From Candidatus Gastranaerophilales bacterium (GTDB lineage Bacteria > Cyanobacteriota > Vampirovibrionia > Gastranaerophilales > Gastranaerophilaceae), in NCBI GenBank assembly GCA_947624665.1, contig CANQLK010000043.1:1-12612 (forward strand): a stretch of 12,612 bases of DNA. Direction: 5' to 3'. Below, piece by piece: positions 1 through 6,717 of the stretch (position 1 is the stretch's first letter; every line of letters starts with the position of its first letter). The position numbers and the translations under genes are program-made. The notes beneath the pieces are model-generated. The model did not search any database, had not been told where the DNA came from, and saw only the letters and a program-made list of their open reading frames with translations.

Positions 1-477
1 GCGGTTGTAATACCGATGGGCAGTGTGGTCAGAGGTTCTATTGAAGAGGTTCAATTGCCGAAAATGCTTTATAAAGGCGGACTGTTAAGATTATATTTTG
101 ACCACATAGTAAGTCCGACAGGTAAACAGGTTTCTTTCTATGCGGGAATTTGCAATAATAAGAATATAACTTATGACGGGGCATTGAGTTCAAACACAAA
201 TTATTTAACCGCACTGCACAAAACTGCAGAAAATACAAAGAATATAGTTGTTAAACCAACAAGCAGTGCTTGGGAAAAAGGTGATGAACTGTTAAACGGA
301 ACACCAAAATATATAATGGCTCCCGTTACTGCTATAGTTACCGTTCCTGTTGCAGGTATTTATTTTATTGGTGATTCTATTGCCGATATTTTCAAAAAAG
401 GCAAAAATATGGAATTAAATCAGGGTGAAACCATTCAGGTTCAGTTACTAAAACCTCTTGACATGCCGGTATACTAG
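1..477 (+). CDS. Hypothetical protein, 5'-truncated by the window edge
   Basis: The reading frame is open from base 1 to the TAG at 475-477, giving 158 visible codons, so the true start lies upstream. The first visible ATG (base 16) sits inside a conserved-looking stretch (VVIPMGSVVRGSIEEVQ) and is probably internal. The visible part is beta-rich: a 'P-x-G-S-x-V-x-G-x-I' start, then 'GLLRLYFDHIVSPTGKQV', and at the end 'LNQGETIQVQLLKPLDMP'. This layout (a settable value that prevents or permits, followed by a dG-type turn and a closing beta strand) resembles small beta-barrel segments seen in cyanobacterial-lineage envelope proteins and in VirB10/TrbI-like C-termini, but I cannot assign a family. 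A hydrophobic stretch (about codons 102-125, MAPVTAIVTVPVAGIYFIGD) may be buried or membrane-associated. The stop lies one base before the next gene's ATG, so the two are probably co-transcribed. Confidence 0.75.
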   Translation, partial: AVVIPMGSVVRGSIEEVQLPKMLYKGGLLRLYFDHIVSPTGKQVSFYAGICNNKNITYDGALSSNTNYLTALHKTAENTKNIVVKPTSSAWEKGDELLNGTPKYIMAPVTAIVTVPVAGIYFIGDSIADIFKKGKNMELNQGETIQVQLLKPLDMPVY

Positions 478-478
478 A

Positions 479-1027
479 ATGCTTTTGAAAAAGCTTTTTG
501 TAAATATTTCATTTATATTAAAGAATATAGCTGCAATAGTTTTTCTAAAAAGAGAAAAGAAAATAGCAGAATACCTGTTAAAGAATGCATTAAGAATATC
601 CACGGCAGAATCCTGTACGGGAGGACTGATAAGCTCACGTTTAACTGATGTTTCAGGCTCAAGTGCTTTTATTTTTCAGAATTTTGTAACTTATGCTAAT
701 CAGGCAAAAACTGAATTACTGGAAGTAAACCCTAAGACTATTGAAGAAAACGGAGTTGTAAGCAGTGAAGTTGCTTCAGAGATGGTAAAAGGGCTGTTAA
801 ATAAATACAATTGTTCAATAGCACTGTCAACTACAGGGATAGCAGGCCCGTTGGGAGCTACCGAGAATAAACCCGTAGGACTTATTTATATTGGAATTGC
901 AAATAAAGAAGTTACCAAAACGTACAGATATGAAGCAAATCCTCTTTTGGCAAGAAGACTAATGAAATATGAATTTTCAAATAAAGCTTTTGATTTATTA
1001 ATTGATTTTTTGAAAGAGAACTATTAA
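479..1027 (+). CDS. CinA C-terminal domain protein (nicotinamide-nucleotide amidohydrolase, PncC-type)
   Basis: This 182-aa protein matches the stand-alone CinA C-terminal family, which deamidates nicotinamide mononucleotide to nicotinate mononucleotide in pyridine-nucleotide salvage. Visible hallmarks are TAESCTGGLISSRLTDVSGS (residues 42-61, with the presumed nucleophilic Ser45), the FVTYANQAK segment (69-77), NGVVSSEVA (91-99) and TTGIAGPLGATENKPVG (118-134). The N-terminal molybdopterin-binding-like half of full CinA is absent, as in many PncC proteins. A TTG at 458 is in frame but overlaps the upstream gene by 20 bases. ATG 479 is preferred; it is one base after the upstream stop and has no clear Shine-Dalgarno sequence, suggesting translational coupling. 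Oddity: about 24 hydrophobic and basic residues precede the usual beginning of the domain. Function is well supported by family; substrate is inferred. Confidence 0.9.
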   Translation: MLLKKLFVNISFILKNIAAIVFLKREKKIAEYLLKNALRISTAESCTGGLISSRLTDVSGSSAFIFQNFVTYANQAKTELLEVNPKTIEENGVVSSEVASEMVKGLLNKYNCSIALSTTGIAGPLGATENKPVGLIYIGIANKEVTKTYRYEANPLLARRLMKYEFSNKAFDLLIDFLKENY

Positions 1028-1035
1028 ATATAATT

Positions 1036-1061
1036 AAAAAGCCCTCAAAAGAGGGCTTTTT
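1036..1061. terminator. Bidirectional intrinsic terminator between cinA-type gene and clpX
   Basis: A GCCCTC/GAGGGC stem (1041-1046 and 1051-1056) with an AAAA loop is flanked by an A-tract on the left and a T-tract on the right. It therefore works for both converging transcription units: the plus-strand pair ending at 1027 and the minus-strand clpX ending at 1065. Confidence 0.92.
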
Positions 1062-1064
1062 ATA

Positions 1065-2387
1065 TTATGCAATTTCTTCTTTTTCGTTATCGTTGTTTTT
1101 TTGTTCTTTTGTAGGGAGCTTAATTAAGTCCGCACCGCCTTCAATTTTCTTTTTAACCAAATCGGCAGTTATAGAAAATTCTTTAACATCGCCTTTTTCG
1201 GGCAAGTCGTACATAATATCGAGCATAATTTCTTCAACGATGGAACGAAGAGCTCTTGCTCCCGTTTTACGTTTAATAGCTTCTTCGGCGATTAAATCGA
1301 CGGCTTCAGGTTCAAATTTAAGCTCAACACCGTCCATACCCAAAAGGCATTGATACTGTTTAAGAAGAGCATTTTTAGGTTTAGTTAATATATTTTTTAA
1401 CGCAGCTTCATCTAACGGGTCAAGAACCGCATAAACGGGAACTCTGCCTATAAATTCGGGAATTAAACCGAATTTAAGCAAATCTTCGGGTTGAAGTTTT
1501 TTAAGCATTTTAGCTTCTTCAAGTTCTTTTTCTGCTTGTGTTCTGGCAGGTTTAGCACCAAAGCCGATAGAAGTAGAATCCCCCGCACGTCTTTCAACAA
1601 TCTTATCCAGACCTACAAAAGCTCCTCCGACTATAAACAAGATATTAGCCGTATTAATTTGAATAAATTCCTGATGAGGATGTTTTCTTCCGCCCTGAGG
1701 AGGAACATTTGCAACGGTACCTTCAATCATTTTTAACAGAGCCTGTTGAACGCCTTCACCCGAAACATCTCTTGTTATGCTTGTATTTTCGGACTTTCTT
1801 GATATTTTATCGATTTCATCAACGTATATAATACCTCTTTCAGCCTTTTGAGCATCGAAATCAGCATTTTGATATAATCTCAATAAGATATTTTCAACAT
1901 CATCGCCAACATAGCCTGCTTCGGTGAGAGTAGTAGCATCTGCAATCGCAAACGGAACATCCAGCATTTTTGCAAGAGTTTGAGCTAATAATGTTTTTCC
2001 GCTTCCTGTCGGGCCTACCAAAAGTATATTACTTTTTTGTATTTCCACTTGTTTATCATCAGCAGTCATATTATGAGCAATACGCTTATAATGGTTGTAA
2101 ACGGCAACGGAAAGCACCTTTTTTGCATCATCCTGTCCGATAATATATTCGTCAAGATATTTTTTTATTTCATGCGGTTTGGGAATATTTGTGATATCCG
2201 CTTCTTTTATTTCGGGTTCATCGGTTTTTTCTTTGTTTTCAAGAAATTCTTCATCAAGAATTTCGTTGCAAAGTTCAACACATTCATCACAGATATAAAC
2301 ATCAGGGCCTGCAATAAGTTTTTTAACCTGCTCCTGAGTTTTACCGCAGAATGAACATTTTAAACGACTGTCGTCATGAGCTGCCAT
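1065..2387 (-). CDS. clpX: ATP-dependent Clp protease ATP-binding subunit ClpX
   Basis: ClpX is the AAA+ unfoldase that recognises, unfolds and threads substrates into the ClpP chamber in the cytoplasm. At 440 aa it is close to the usual 410-430 plus a charged C-terminal tail. The N-terminal zinc-binding domain has four cysteines (C11, C14, C33, C36). The AAA+ module shows Walker A GPTGSGKT (125-132), the GYVG pore loop (158-161), Walker B IIYVDEID (186-193), the second pore-loop motif GGRKHPHQ (232-239), the IGF ClpP-docking tripeptide (274-276), the arginine-finger segment EFIGRVP (311-317) and the sensor-2 GAR (376-378). All expected functional residues are present. It starts 3 bases after the clpP stop; its Shine-Dalgarno GGAGAT lies inside the 3' end of clpP, which suggests coupled translation and matched ClpX and ClpP output. 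It is the last gene of tig-clpP-clpX. Confidence 0.98.
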   Translation of the reverse strand: MAAHDDSRLKCSFCGKTQEQVKKLIAGPDVYICDECVELCNEILDEEFLENKEKTDEPEIKEADITNIPKPHEIKKYLDEYIIGQDDAKKVLSVAVYNHYKRIAHNMTADDKQVEIQKSNILLVGPTGSGKTLLAQTLAKMLDVPFAIADATTLTEAGYVGDDVENILLRLYQNADFDAQKAERGIIYVDEIDKISRKSENTSITRDVSGEGVQQALLKMIEGTVANVPPQGGRKHPHQEFIQINTANILFIVGGAFVGLDKIVERRAGDSTSIGFGAKPARTQAEKELEEAKMLKKLQPEDLLKFGLIPEFIGRVPVYAVLDPLDEAALKNILTKPKNALLKQYQCLLGMDGVELKFEPEAVDLIAEEAIKRKTGARALRSIVEEIMLDIMYDLPEKGDVKEFSITADLVKKKIEGGADLIKLPTKEQKNNDNEKEEIA

Positions 2388-2390
2388 TAA

Positions 2391-2999
2391 TTATATCTCC
2401 TGATTTGGTTTTGGTTGATTGTTAACAGTAATAACTTTATCAATCATACCGTATTCCAGTGCTTCTTCGGGTGTCATAATATAATCTCTATCAGTATCTT
2501 TTTCAATTTTCTTAATAGATTGTCCCGTATTTTTAGCTAAAATTTCATTCAAAGATTTTTTAATTCTGATGATTTCGGCAGCTTGAATTTCAATATCCGT
2601 AGCTTGACCTTGCGCACCGCCTAAGGGTTGGTGAATTAAAACTCGTGAATGAGGAAGCGCCATTCTTTTACCGGGGGTGCCTGATGAGAGCAAGAATGCG
2701 CCCATTGAAGCTGCCTGACCTAAGCATATTGTTGATACATCAGCTCTTATATGCTGCATTGTATCATATATTGCAAATCCTGCCGTTACGCTTCCGCCCG
2801 GGGAATTTATATACAACATTATATCCTTTTCGGGATTTTCGCTATCCAATAGCAGTAATTGTGCAACTATCAAGTTTGCGACCATATCGTCAATAGGAGT
2901 ACCTAAAAAGATTATTCTTTCTCTCAATAATCTTGAGAAAATATCGAATGACCTTTCACCTCTTGAGGATTGTTCTATTACTACGGGTACAAAACTCAT
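2391..2999 (-). CDS. clpP: ATP-dependent Clp protease proteolytic subunit ClpP
   Basis: ClpP is the serine peptidase that forms the two-ring, 14-subunit proteolytic chamber served by ClpX. The 202-aa length is normal. The catalytic triad is visible: Ser98 in GQAASMGAFLL, His123 in SRVLIHQPLGG and Asp172 in DTDRDYIMTPEEA. The oxyanion-hole glycine segment INSPGGSV (64-71) is also present. The N-terminus keeps the axial-loop-type segment (VVIEQSSRGERSFDIFSRLL, 7-26) that contacts the unfoldase. The Shine-Dalgarno sequence AAAGGG is 6 to 7 bases before the ATG. It lies 21 bases downstream of tig and 3 bases upstream of clpX, the classic operon order. Nothing unusual is seen. Confidence 0.98.
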   Translation of the reverse strand: MSFVPVVIEQSSRGERSFDIFSRLLRERIIFLGTPIDDMVANLIVAQLLLLDSENPEKDIMLYINSPGGSVTAGFAIYDTMQHIRADVSTICLGQAASMGAFLLSSGTPGKRMALPHSRVLIHQPLGGAQGQATDIEIQAAEIIRIKKSLNEILAKNTGQSIKKIEKDTDRDYIMTPEEALEYGMIDKVITVNNQPKPNQEI

Positions 3000-3020
3000 A
3001 TTTTTCCCTTTCTAACTGAA

Positions 3021-4322
3021 TTATTTTTGTATGTAATTAACTTTAGCGTTATCGATAAGTAACTTAGTAACTTTTTCGGTAATTATTTGTTGATTTATGG
3101 AGTTTAGAATATTAACATTTTTTTGGATTTCCGAAATTATATTTTCGGCGGTTGTACCGTATGCGGCAGCCAAATTAGCTATTTTGCCCTGAATATCTTC
3201 ATTTTTTATTTCGATTTTTTCATTTTGAGCTATTTTTCCGATAATCAATGATGTTTTTATTCTTGAAACAGCTTCATCTTTCATCTGGTTATAAATTTTT
3301 TCGTGACCTTCTTTTTCAAGCATTTCATCAAAGTTTCCGCCCTGCATGTTAATTCTTTGTCTGAATTCGCCCATTAATGCTTGTATTTCACGATTTATCA
3401 TTGATTCTTGAATATCTATATTTGTAGTTTCAAGCAATTTAGCGAAAATTGCATTTGCGACACGTTTTTCATTTTCGGATTTTTCGTTATTTTCCAAATA
3501 TTTTTTTATGTCTTCTTTTAATAAATCGAGTGTTGTAAATTTAGAGTTAACTTTTTTAGCGAAATCGTCATTAATTTCGGGAATAATTCTTTCTTTAACC
3601 GTATTGATTTTAATATTAAATTCGGCATCTTTGCCTTTTAATTTTTCATCATGGTATTCGTCGGGGAATTTAACGTTAATTTTAAATTCTTCGCCAGAAT
3701 TTTTATCAACGAGTTGTTCTGCAAAACCCGGAATAAAGTTGGAATGTCCCAAATCAAGTACATAATTCTTTGCAGAACCGCCTTTAATTTCCTCTCCATC
3801 CACATAGCCGTCAAAATCTATATTTACCAAGTCGGTATTTATTGTTTTTCTGTCTGTTATATCTTTAAGTTCAGCCATTCTTTCGGAAAGATTTTTAAGT
3901 TCTTTATCTACGGCATCACCTGCTGTTTTAAATTCTTCAACATCAACACTCATTCCTTTATATTCGATAAGATTTACTTCCGGTCTTAATTCAAATTTAG
4001 CTACCACTTTCAGTGTTTTATCTTCCAGAAATTCAAAAGATTCAACATTCGGAGCGGTAATTAATTCAAAGTTATTTTCTTCTATGGCATTTTCAAATAT
4101 TGTAGGGAGAACGCTGTCAAGAACTTCTCTTTGCAGAGCCGCAATACCTACATATTTTTCCAAAATATTTTTAGGAGCTTTGCCTTGTCTGAAACCCGGT
4201 ACATTAACTCTTTGAGCGAGTCTTTTGCATGCCTTGTCATATTCAAAAGCGGAAACTGCCGCATCAACTTCTATATTCAACTTTACTTCATTGTTTCCTA
4301 AGCGTTCGATAGTTACTGTCAT
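3021..4322 (-). CDS. tig: Trigger factor, ribosome-associated chaperone and peptidyl-prolyl isomerase
   Basis: Trigger factor docks at the ribosome exit tunnel and shields nascent chains. The 433-aa length is typical. The N-terminal ribosome-binding domain carries the signature GFRQGKAP (43-50). An FKBP-like isomerase domain follows at about 160-243 (VNIDFDGYVDGEEIKGG, then FIPGFAEQL at 196-204, then DEYHDEKLKGKDAEF). The C-terminal chaperone arms (about 250-430) are long, charged and helical. ATG 4322 is preceded by a Shine-Dalgarno AGGTGA (4329-4334 on the complement) and by a good promoter. As first gene of tig-clpP-clpX it links folding and degradation of new proteins. Confidence 0.97.
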   Translation of the reverse strand: MTVTIERLGNNEVKLNIEVDAAVSAFEYDKACKRLAQRVNVPGFRQGKAPKNILEKYVGIAALQREVLDSVLPTIFENAIEENNFELITAPNVESFEFLEDKTLKVVAKFELRPEVNLIEYKGMSVDVEEFKTAGDAVDKELKNLSERMAELKDITDRKTINTDLVNIDFDGYVDGEEIKGGSAKNYVLDLGHSNFIPGFAEQLVDKNSGEEFKINVKFPDEYHDEKLKGKDAEFNIKINTVKERIIPEINDDFAKKVNSKFTTLDLLKEDIKKYLENNEKSENEKRVANAIFAKLLETTNIDIQESMINREIQALMGEFRQRINMQGGNFDEMLEKEGHEKIYNQMKDEAVSRIKTSLIIGKIAQNEKIEIKNEDIQGKIANLAAAYGTTAENIISEIQKNVNILNSINQQIITEKVTKLLIDNAKVNYIQK

Positions 4323-4328
4323 TTTATG

Positions 4329-4396
4329 TCACCTTTTCTTTTCTGATAATACACATGTTATTATTTCAGATTATACCACAAATATATTTCTTTCAA
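4329..4396 (-). promoter_or_regulatory. Promoter and ribosome binding site of the tig-clpP-clpX operon
   Basis: Read on the minus strand, a -35-like TTGAAA (4391-4396) is followed after 15 bases by TATAAT (4370-4375), which is preceded by TG with one intervening base (an extended -10). The short spacer makes the extended -10 the more convincing element. A Shine-Dalgarno AGGTGA (4329-4334) lies 6 bases before the tig start. I saw no CIRCE- or CtsR-like inverted repeat here, so heat-shock control is not evident from sequence. Confidence 0.65.
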
Positions 4397-4465
4397 GTAA
4401 AATAAGTAATATGGACGATATTTTGATTTTTATAAAATGTCAATACGGCAACACGGCAATAATTA

Positions 4466-4494
4466 TGTTATAATTATAAGTATAATTAGAGGAG
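4466..4494 (+). promoter_or_regulatory. Extended -10 promoter and Shine-Dalgarno for the POTRA protein gene
   Basis: TGTTATAAT at 4466-4474 is an extended -10 with a perfect TATAAT hexamer. No convincing -35 lies 16 to 18 bases upstream. A second TATAAT (4481-4486) follows. A strong Shine-Dalgarno AGAGGAG (4488-4494) sits 10 bases before ATG 4505. It is divergent from the tig promoter about 75 bases away. Confidence 0.6.
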
Positions 4495-4504
4495 CAATAA
4501 TTTT

Positions 4505-4972
4505 ATGAAAAAAATTTTTATTATGTTTGCCATATTTTGTTTTTCTGCCAATTTAGGCTATGCTGCGGGAATGCCAAATTTTGATGCGGGTACTTTAAAC
4601 AAAGAAAACATTCGTGATATGAGATTGCATGAATATGAAACAAGAGCAAGAAACAAAAATAATTCGATTATAAGTACAAAACAAATTAAATCTTCCGAAC
4701 CTCAAGTTCCCGTTTCCGACATAAAATCCGTTGATTTCATAAACAATTATTCTATTCCCACAAGTGAACTTTTAAGTGTTATTCAGGATAAAATTAATAA
4801 ACCCATGACAAATGAAAACATTTCGGCAATAAGAAAAGACATAATGAAATACTATCAATCAAAAGGTTATTTCTCTGCTTTGGCGATGATTTCCGCTCAA
4901 GATACTCAAACAGGTACGCTTATTTTTGAAATAAAAGAAGGCGGTAAAAATTCAATTATTATTGAAAATTAG
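4505..4972 (+). CDS. Exported stand-alone POTRA-domain protein, TpsB/ShlB-like N-terminus without barrel
   Basis: This is a 155-aa exported protein. Residues 1-21 form a signal peptide (MKK, a hydrophobic core, then LGYAAG with likely cleavage after residue 20 or 21). The mature N-terminus reads 'NFDAGTLNKENIRDMRLHEYETR' in outline (26-48), similar in feel to the P-x-AG plus helix that opens two-partner-secretion transporters. Residues 73-155 look like a ShlB-type POTRA: SIPTSELLSVIQDKINKPMT, then a helix ending YYQSKGYFSALAMISAQD (116-133), then GTLIFEIKEGGK (137-148). In the family, this module captures substrate in the periplasm and is fused to a 16-strand outer-membrane barrel. Here the protein ends directly after the POTRA and a terminator follows, so there is no barrel. 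Role unknown; possibilities are a periplasmic partner for a barrel encoded elsewhere or a gene remnant. Domain call is by eye. Confidence 0.75.
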   Translation: MKKIFIMFAIFCFSANLGYAAGMPNFDAGTLNKENIRDMRLHEYETRARNKNNSIISTKQIKSSEPQVPVSDIKSVDFINNYSIPTSELLSVIQDKINKPMTNENISAIRKDIMKYYQSKGYFSALAMISAQDTQTGTLIFEIKEGGKNSIIIEN

Positions 4973-4993
4973 CTTATAAATTTTTATACACGG

Positions 4994-5032
4994 AAAAATA
5001 CACGATTGGTTTGACTTTTCGTGTATTTTTTT
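4994..5032 (+). terminator. Intrinsic terminator after the POTRA gene
   Basis: A 12-bp perfect stem (4994-5005 paired with 5019-5030; core TACACGA/TCGTGTA) encloses a 13-base loop and ends in a T-rich run. It isolates the POTRA gene as a single-gene transcription unit. Confidence 0.88.
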
Positions 5033-5102
5033 AGCCTTAAATCACAGATAAACTAAAAGAGGTACAAATATACCGTATCTTTACATAGTGGGAAGTGTGA
5101 TT

Positions 5103-5585
5103 ATGGGCAGATTGCCGAAAATTATAGTTTTAATATTTGCTTTTCTTTGTATAAACCTAAGTGTTTTATCTTTTGAGTATGAAAATACCGCCGATAATCC
5201 CAGATTAGTCAATATGACGGAAAAACAATACAAAGATTTAAAAACAATCGAAAAAAGACTATACGGCAATTCGTTTGAATTTGAAAACACAATGGACAGG
5301 ATAGAACGCTTGGAAATTGATTTTTTTGATGAAATTCAGGTTGGCAGCGTAACTCAAAGATTAAAGAACCTGAAACTCGAAAGTTCAAGAGCGGCAGTCA
5401 GCGGTACTGCAATGACCCCTATGATGCAGGATACATTTAACCCCAGATATGTAAGTTCAAGATTTACGGATACAAGTCATTATAATGATGTAGGTATTAT
5501 AGACGGTCTGATTAGAGTTTGGTGGCCCGATTTATTCGCCGAACTTTCGGAATACAGAAAATACAAAGAAGCTTGTTTCTATTAA
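5103..5585 (+). CDS. Exported hypothetical protein with degenerate RL..LE repeats
   Basis: The protein is 160 aa from ATG 5103. An in-frame GTG at 5088 exists, but ATG 5103 has a Shine-Dalgarno GGGAAG (5090-5095) 7 bases upstream and leaves a cleaner signal peptide. Residues 1-23 are a signal peptide or anchor (GRLPK, then a hydrophobic run, then VLSFEYEN). Residues 46-95 hold one and a half copies of a pattern roughly 'L..IE+RLYG....E...RIERLE..FF' (IEKRLYGNSF at 49-58, RIERLEIDFF at 66-75, QRLKNLKLE at 85-93). Such 'RL.RLE..vFG' units recur in secreted proteins of cyanobacteria and their non-photosynthetic relatives, in my recollection; their function is unknown to me. The C-terminus (135-160) is rich in W, F and Y. 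It is flanked by a terminator upstream; no clear terminator follows, so read-through into the sigma gene is possible. Confidence 0.75.
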   Translation: MGRLPKIIVLIFAFLCINLSVLSFEYENTADNPRLVNMTEKQYKDLKTIEKRLYGNSFEFENTMDRIERLEIDFFDEIQVGSVTQRLKNLKLESSRAAVSGTAMTPMMQDTFNPRYVSSRFTDTSHYNDVGIIDGLIRVWWPDLFAELSEYRKYKEACFY

Positions 5586-5625
5586 GTTTTTATTAGGCAG
5601 TATGTTCTTGTACGGATGATGCGAC

Positions 5626-5652
5626 GGGGGAGAGGGGAAAAGAGGGAAAAAA
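5626..5652 (+). other. 27-base uninterrupted purine tract with G5, G4 and G3 runs upstream of the sigma gene
   Basis: An uninterrupted purine run contains GGGGG (5626-5630), GGGG (5634-5637) and GGG (5644-5646), then A6, and the purine bias continues to about 5670. This is sharply unlike the AT-rich surroundings. It lies 79 to 105 bases upstream of the sigma-factor start, possibly in its 5' leader. Three G-runs are one short of a classical four-run quadruplex. No function can be assigned. Confidence 0.6.
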
Positions 5653-5730
5653 TTTAAGAAAAAAGGAATGGAACTCATTTGTCGTTTCTTCGTCATTGTC
5701 ATTAACACAGCAAAACGAAGCGGGGATTTT

Positions 5731-6648
5731 ATGGAAGTTGAATATATTAACAATTATTGTATAAATGACGAAGAGGATAATGAGGAAATTACATCCTTTA
5801 ACAGTATAGTTAATCAGGATGATATTCTGCAAATGTACCTTAAAGATATAGGTAAAACCAAACTTTTAAAACGTAACGAAGAGTTGGAAATTGGCAGAAT
5901 TATTCTGGAAGGGGATGAGAGAAAAGCAATATCGGCTAAGAAAAAGCTCATTCAAGCAAACCTCAGACTAGTTGTGAGTATAGCCAAAAAATACACGGGA
6001 CAAGGCGTATTATTCATGGATTTAGTGCAGGAAGGAACACTTGGGCTAATAAAAGCGGTTAATCGTTATGACTATTCTAAGGGATTTAAGTTCTCAACTT
6101 ATGCAACGTGGTGGATAAGGCAGACTATTGCAAGAGCTATAGCCAATAATGCTCGTGTTATAAGAATTCCCGTTCACATGATTGATAAAATCAGACTGGT
6201 AAAAAAAGCCATATTTGAACTTTCGTATTATACGGGGAAAGAACCTTCCGCACAAGAAATTTCGGATAAAATTAAAATTTCCGTCAAACAGGTAGAACTG
6301 GTTTTAAAGACCATTCAGATTGAACCTGTCAGCCTTGATGCGCCTATTGCGGAAAATCTATCGTTGGAAGATTATGTTCCCGATGAAAATTACATTTCGC
6401 CCGAGGGTAATTTACAAAATACCATGCTCAAAGCACATGTTAAAAGAATTTTAAAAGAACTTAACGCAAAAGAAAGAAAAATAATTACCGAAAGATTCGG
6501 CATAGACGGAACAAAGCCGAAAACACTCGAAGAACTGGGTAGAGATATGGGTTTTTCCAAAGAGCGTATAAGGCAGATAGAAGCTTGTGCAATAAAAAAA
6601 TTAAGAGCTGACAATAAAATTAAACATTTAAAAGATTTTTTAACATAG
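5731..6648 (+). CDS. RNA polymerase sigma factor, RpoD/SigA family (group 1 or 2)
   Basis: This 305-aa sigma70-family factor directs RNA polymerase to promoters. Region 1.2 (31-64: DDILQMYLKDIGKTKLL) is followed by region 2 (72-145), including the rpoD-box LFMDLVQEGTLGLIKAVNRYD (94-114) and the -10 recognition helix FSTYATWWIRQ (121-131), region 3 (about 152-230) and region 4 (236-295), with the -35 helix-turn-helix TLEELGRDMGFSKERIRQIE (265-284). Region 1.1 is absent; only about 30 acidic residues precede region 1.2, so it could be a compact primary sigma or a group 2 sigma. ATG 5731 is chosen because GCGGGGA sits 5 bases upstream and the family homology begins after it. The in-frame ATG 5668 has a purine string touching it and would add 21 residues of no family character. 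Sixty-nine bases downstream lies the histidine-kinase-like gene. Confidence 0.95.
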   Translation: MEVEYINNYCINDEEDNEEITSFNSIVNQDDILQMYLKDIGKTKLLKRNEELEIGRIILEGDERKAISAKKKLIQANLRLVVSIAKKYTGQGVLFMDLVQEGTLGLIKAVNRYDYSKGFKFSTYATWWIRQTIARAIANNARVIRIPVHMIDKIRLVKKAIFELSYYTGKEPSAQEISDKIKISVKQVELVLKTIQIEPVSLDAPIAENLSLEDYVPDENYISPEGNLQNTMLKAHVKRILKELNAKERKIITERFGIDGTKPKTLEELGRDMGFSKERIRQIEACAIKKLRADNKIKHLKDFLT

Positions 6649-6671
6649 TATTTTTCAAATCCGCTTCTACA

Positions 6672-6711
6672 TGCTAAAATAATTCTTGTATTATACGGAT
6701 AGAGAGCAGGA
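6672..6711 (+). promoter_or_regulatory. Possible extended -10 promoter and Shine-Dalgarno for the histidine-kinase-like gene
   Basis: TGCTAAAAT at 6672-6680 fits an extended -10; TATTAT at 6689-6694 is an alternative -10. No good -35 is seen for either. The Shine-Dalgarno GCAGGA (6706-6711) is 6 bases before ATG 6718. The upstream sigma gene has no terminator, so this promoter may be internal to an operon. Confidence 0.4.
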
Positions 6712-6717
6712 ATTTAC

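Noticed and set aside
458..478. TTG start for the CinA-type gene
   Set aside because: It overlaps the upstream gene by 20 bases and adds seven residues of no family character; ATG 479 directly follows the upstream stop.
1093..2354. Several antisense frames within clpX (for example 1491-1736, 2037-2354)
   Set aside because: They lie opposite a fully conserved clpX, encode low-complexity phenylalanine/isoleucine-rich peptides, and lack ribosome binding sites. Similar frames opposite clpP, tig, the sigma gene, the ABC ATPase, recR and ybaB were discarded for the same reason.
5088..5102. GTG start of the RL..LE-repeat protein at 5088
   Set aside because: No Shine-Dalgarno upstream of it; ATG 5103 has GGGAAG at 7 bases and gives a standard signal peptide.
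5668..5730. Upstream ATG of the sigma-factor frame at 5668
   Set aside because: Its purine-rich 'AAGGA' touches the ATG with no spacing, and the 21 added residues do not resemble any sigma region. ATG 5731 has a spaced GGGGA.
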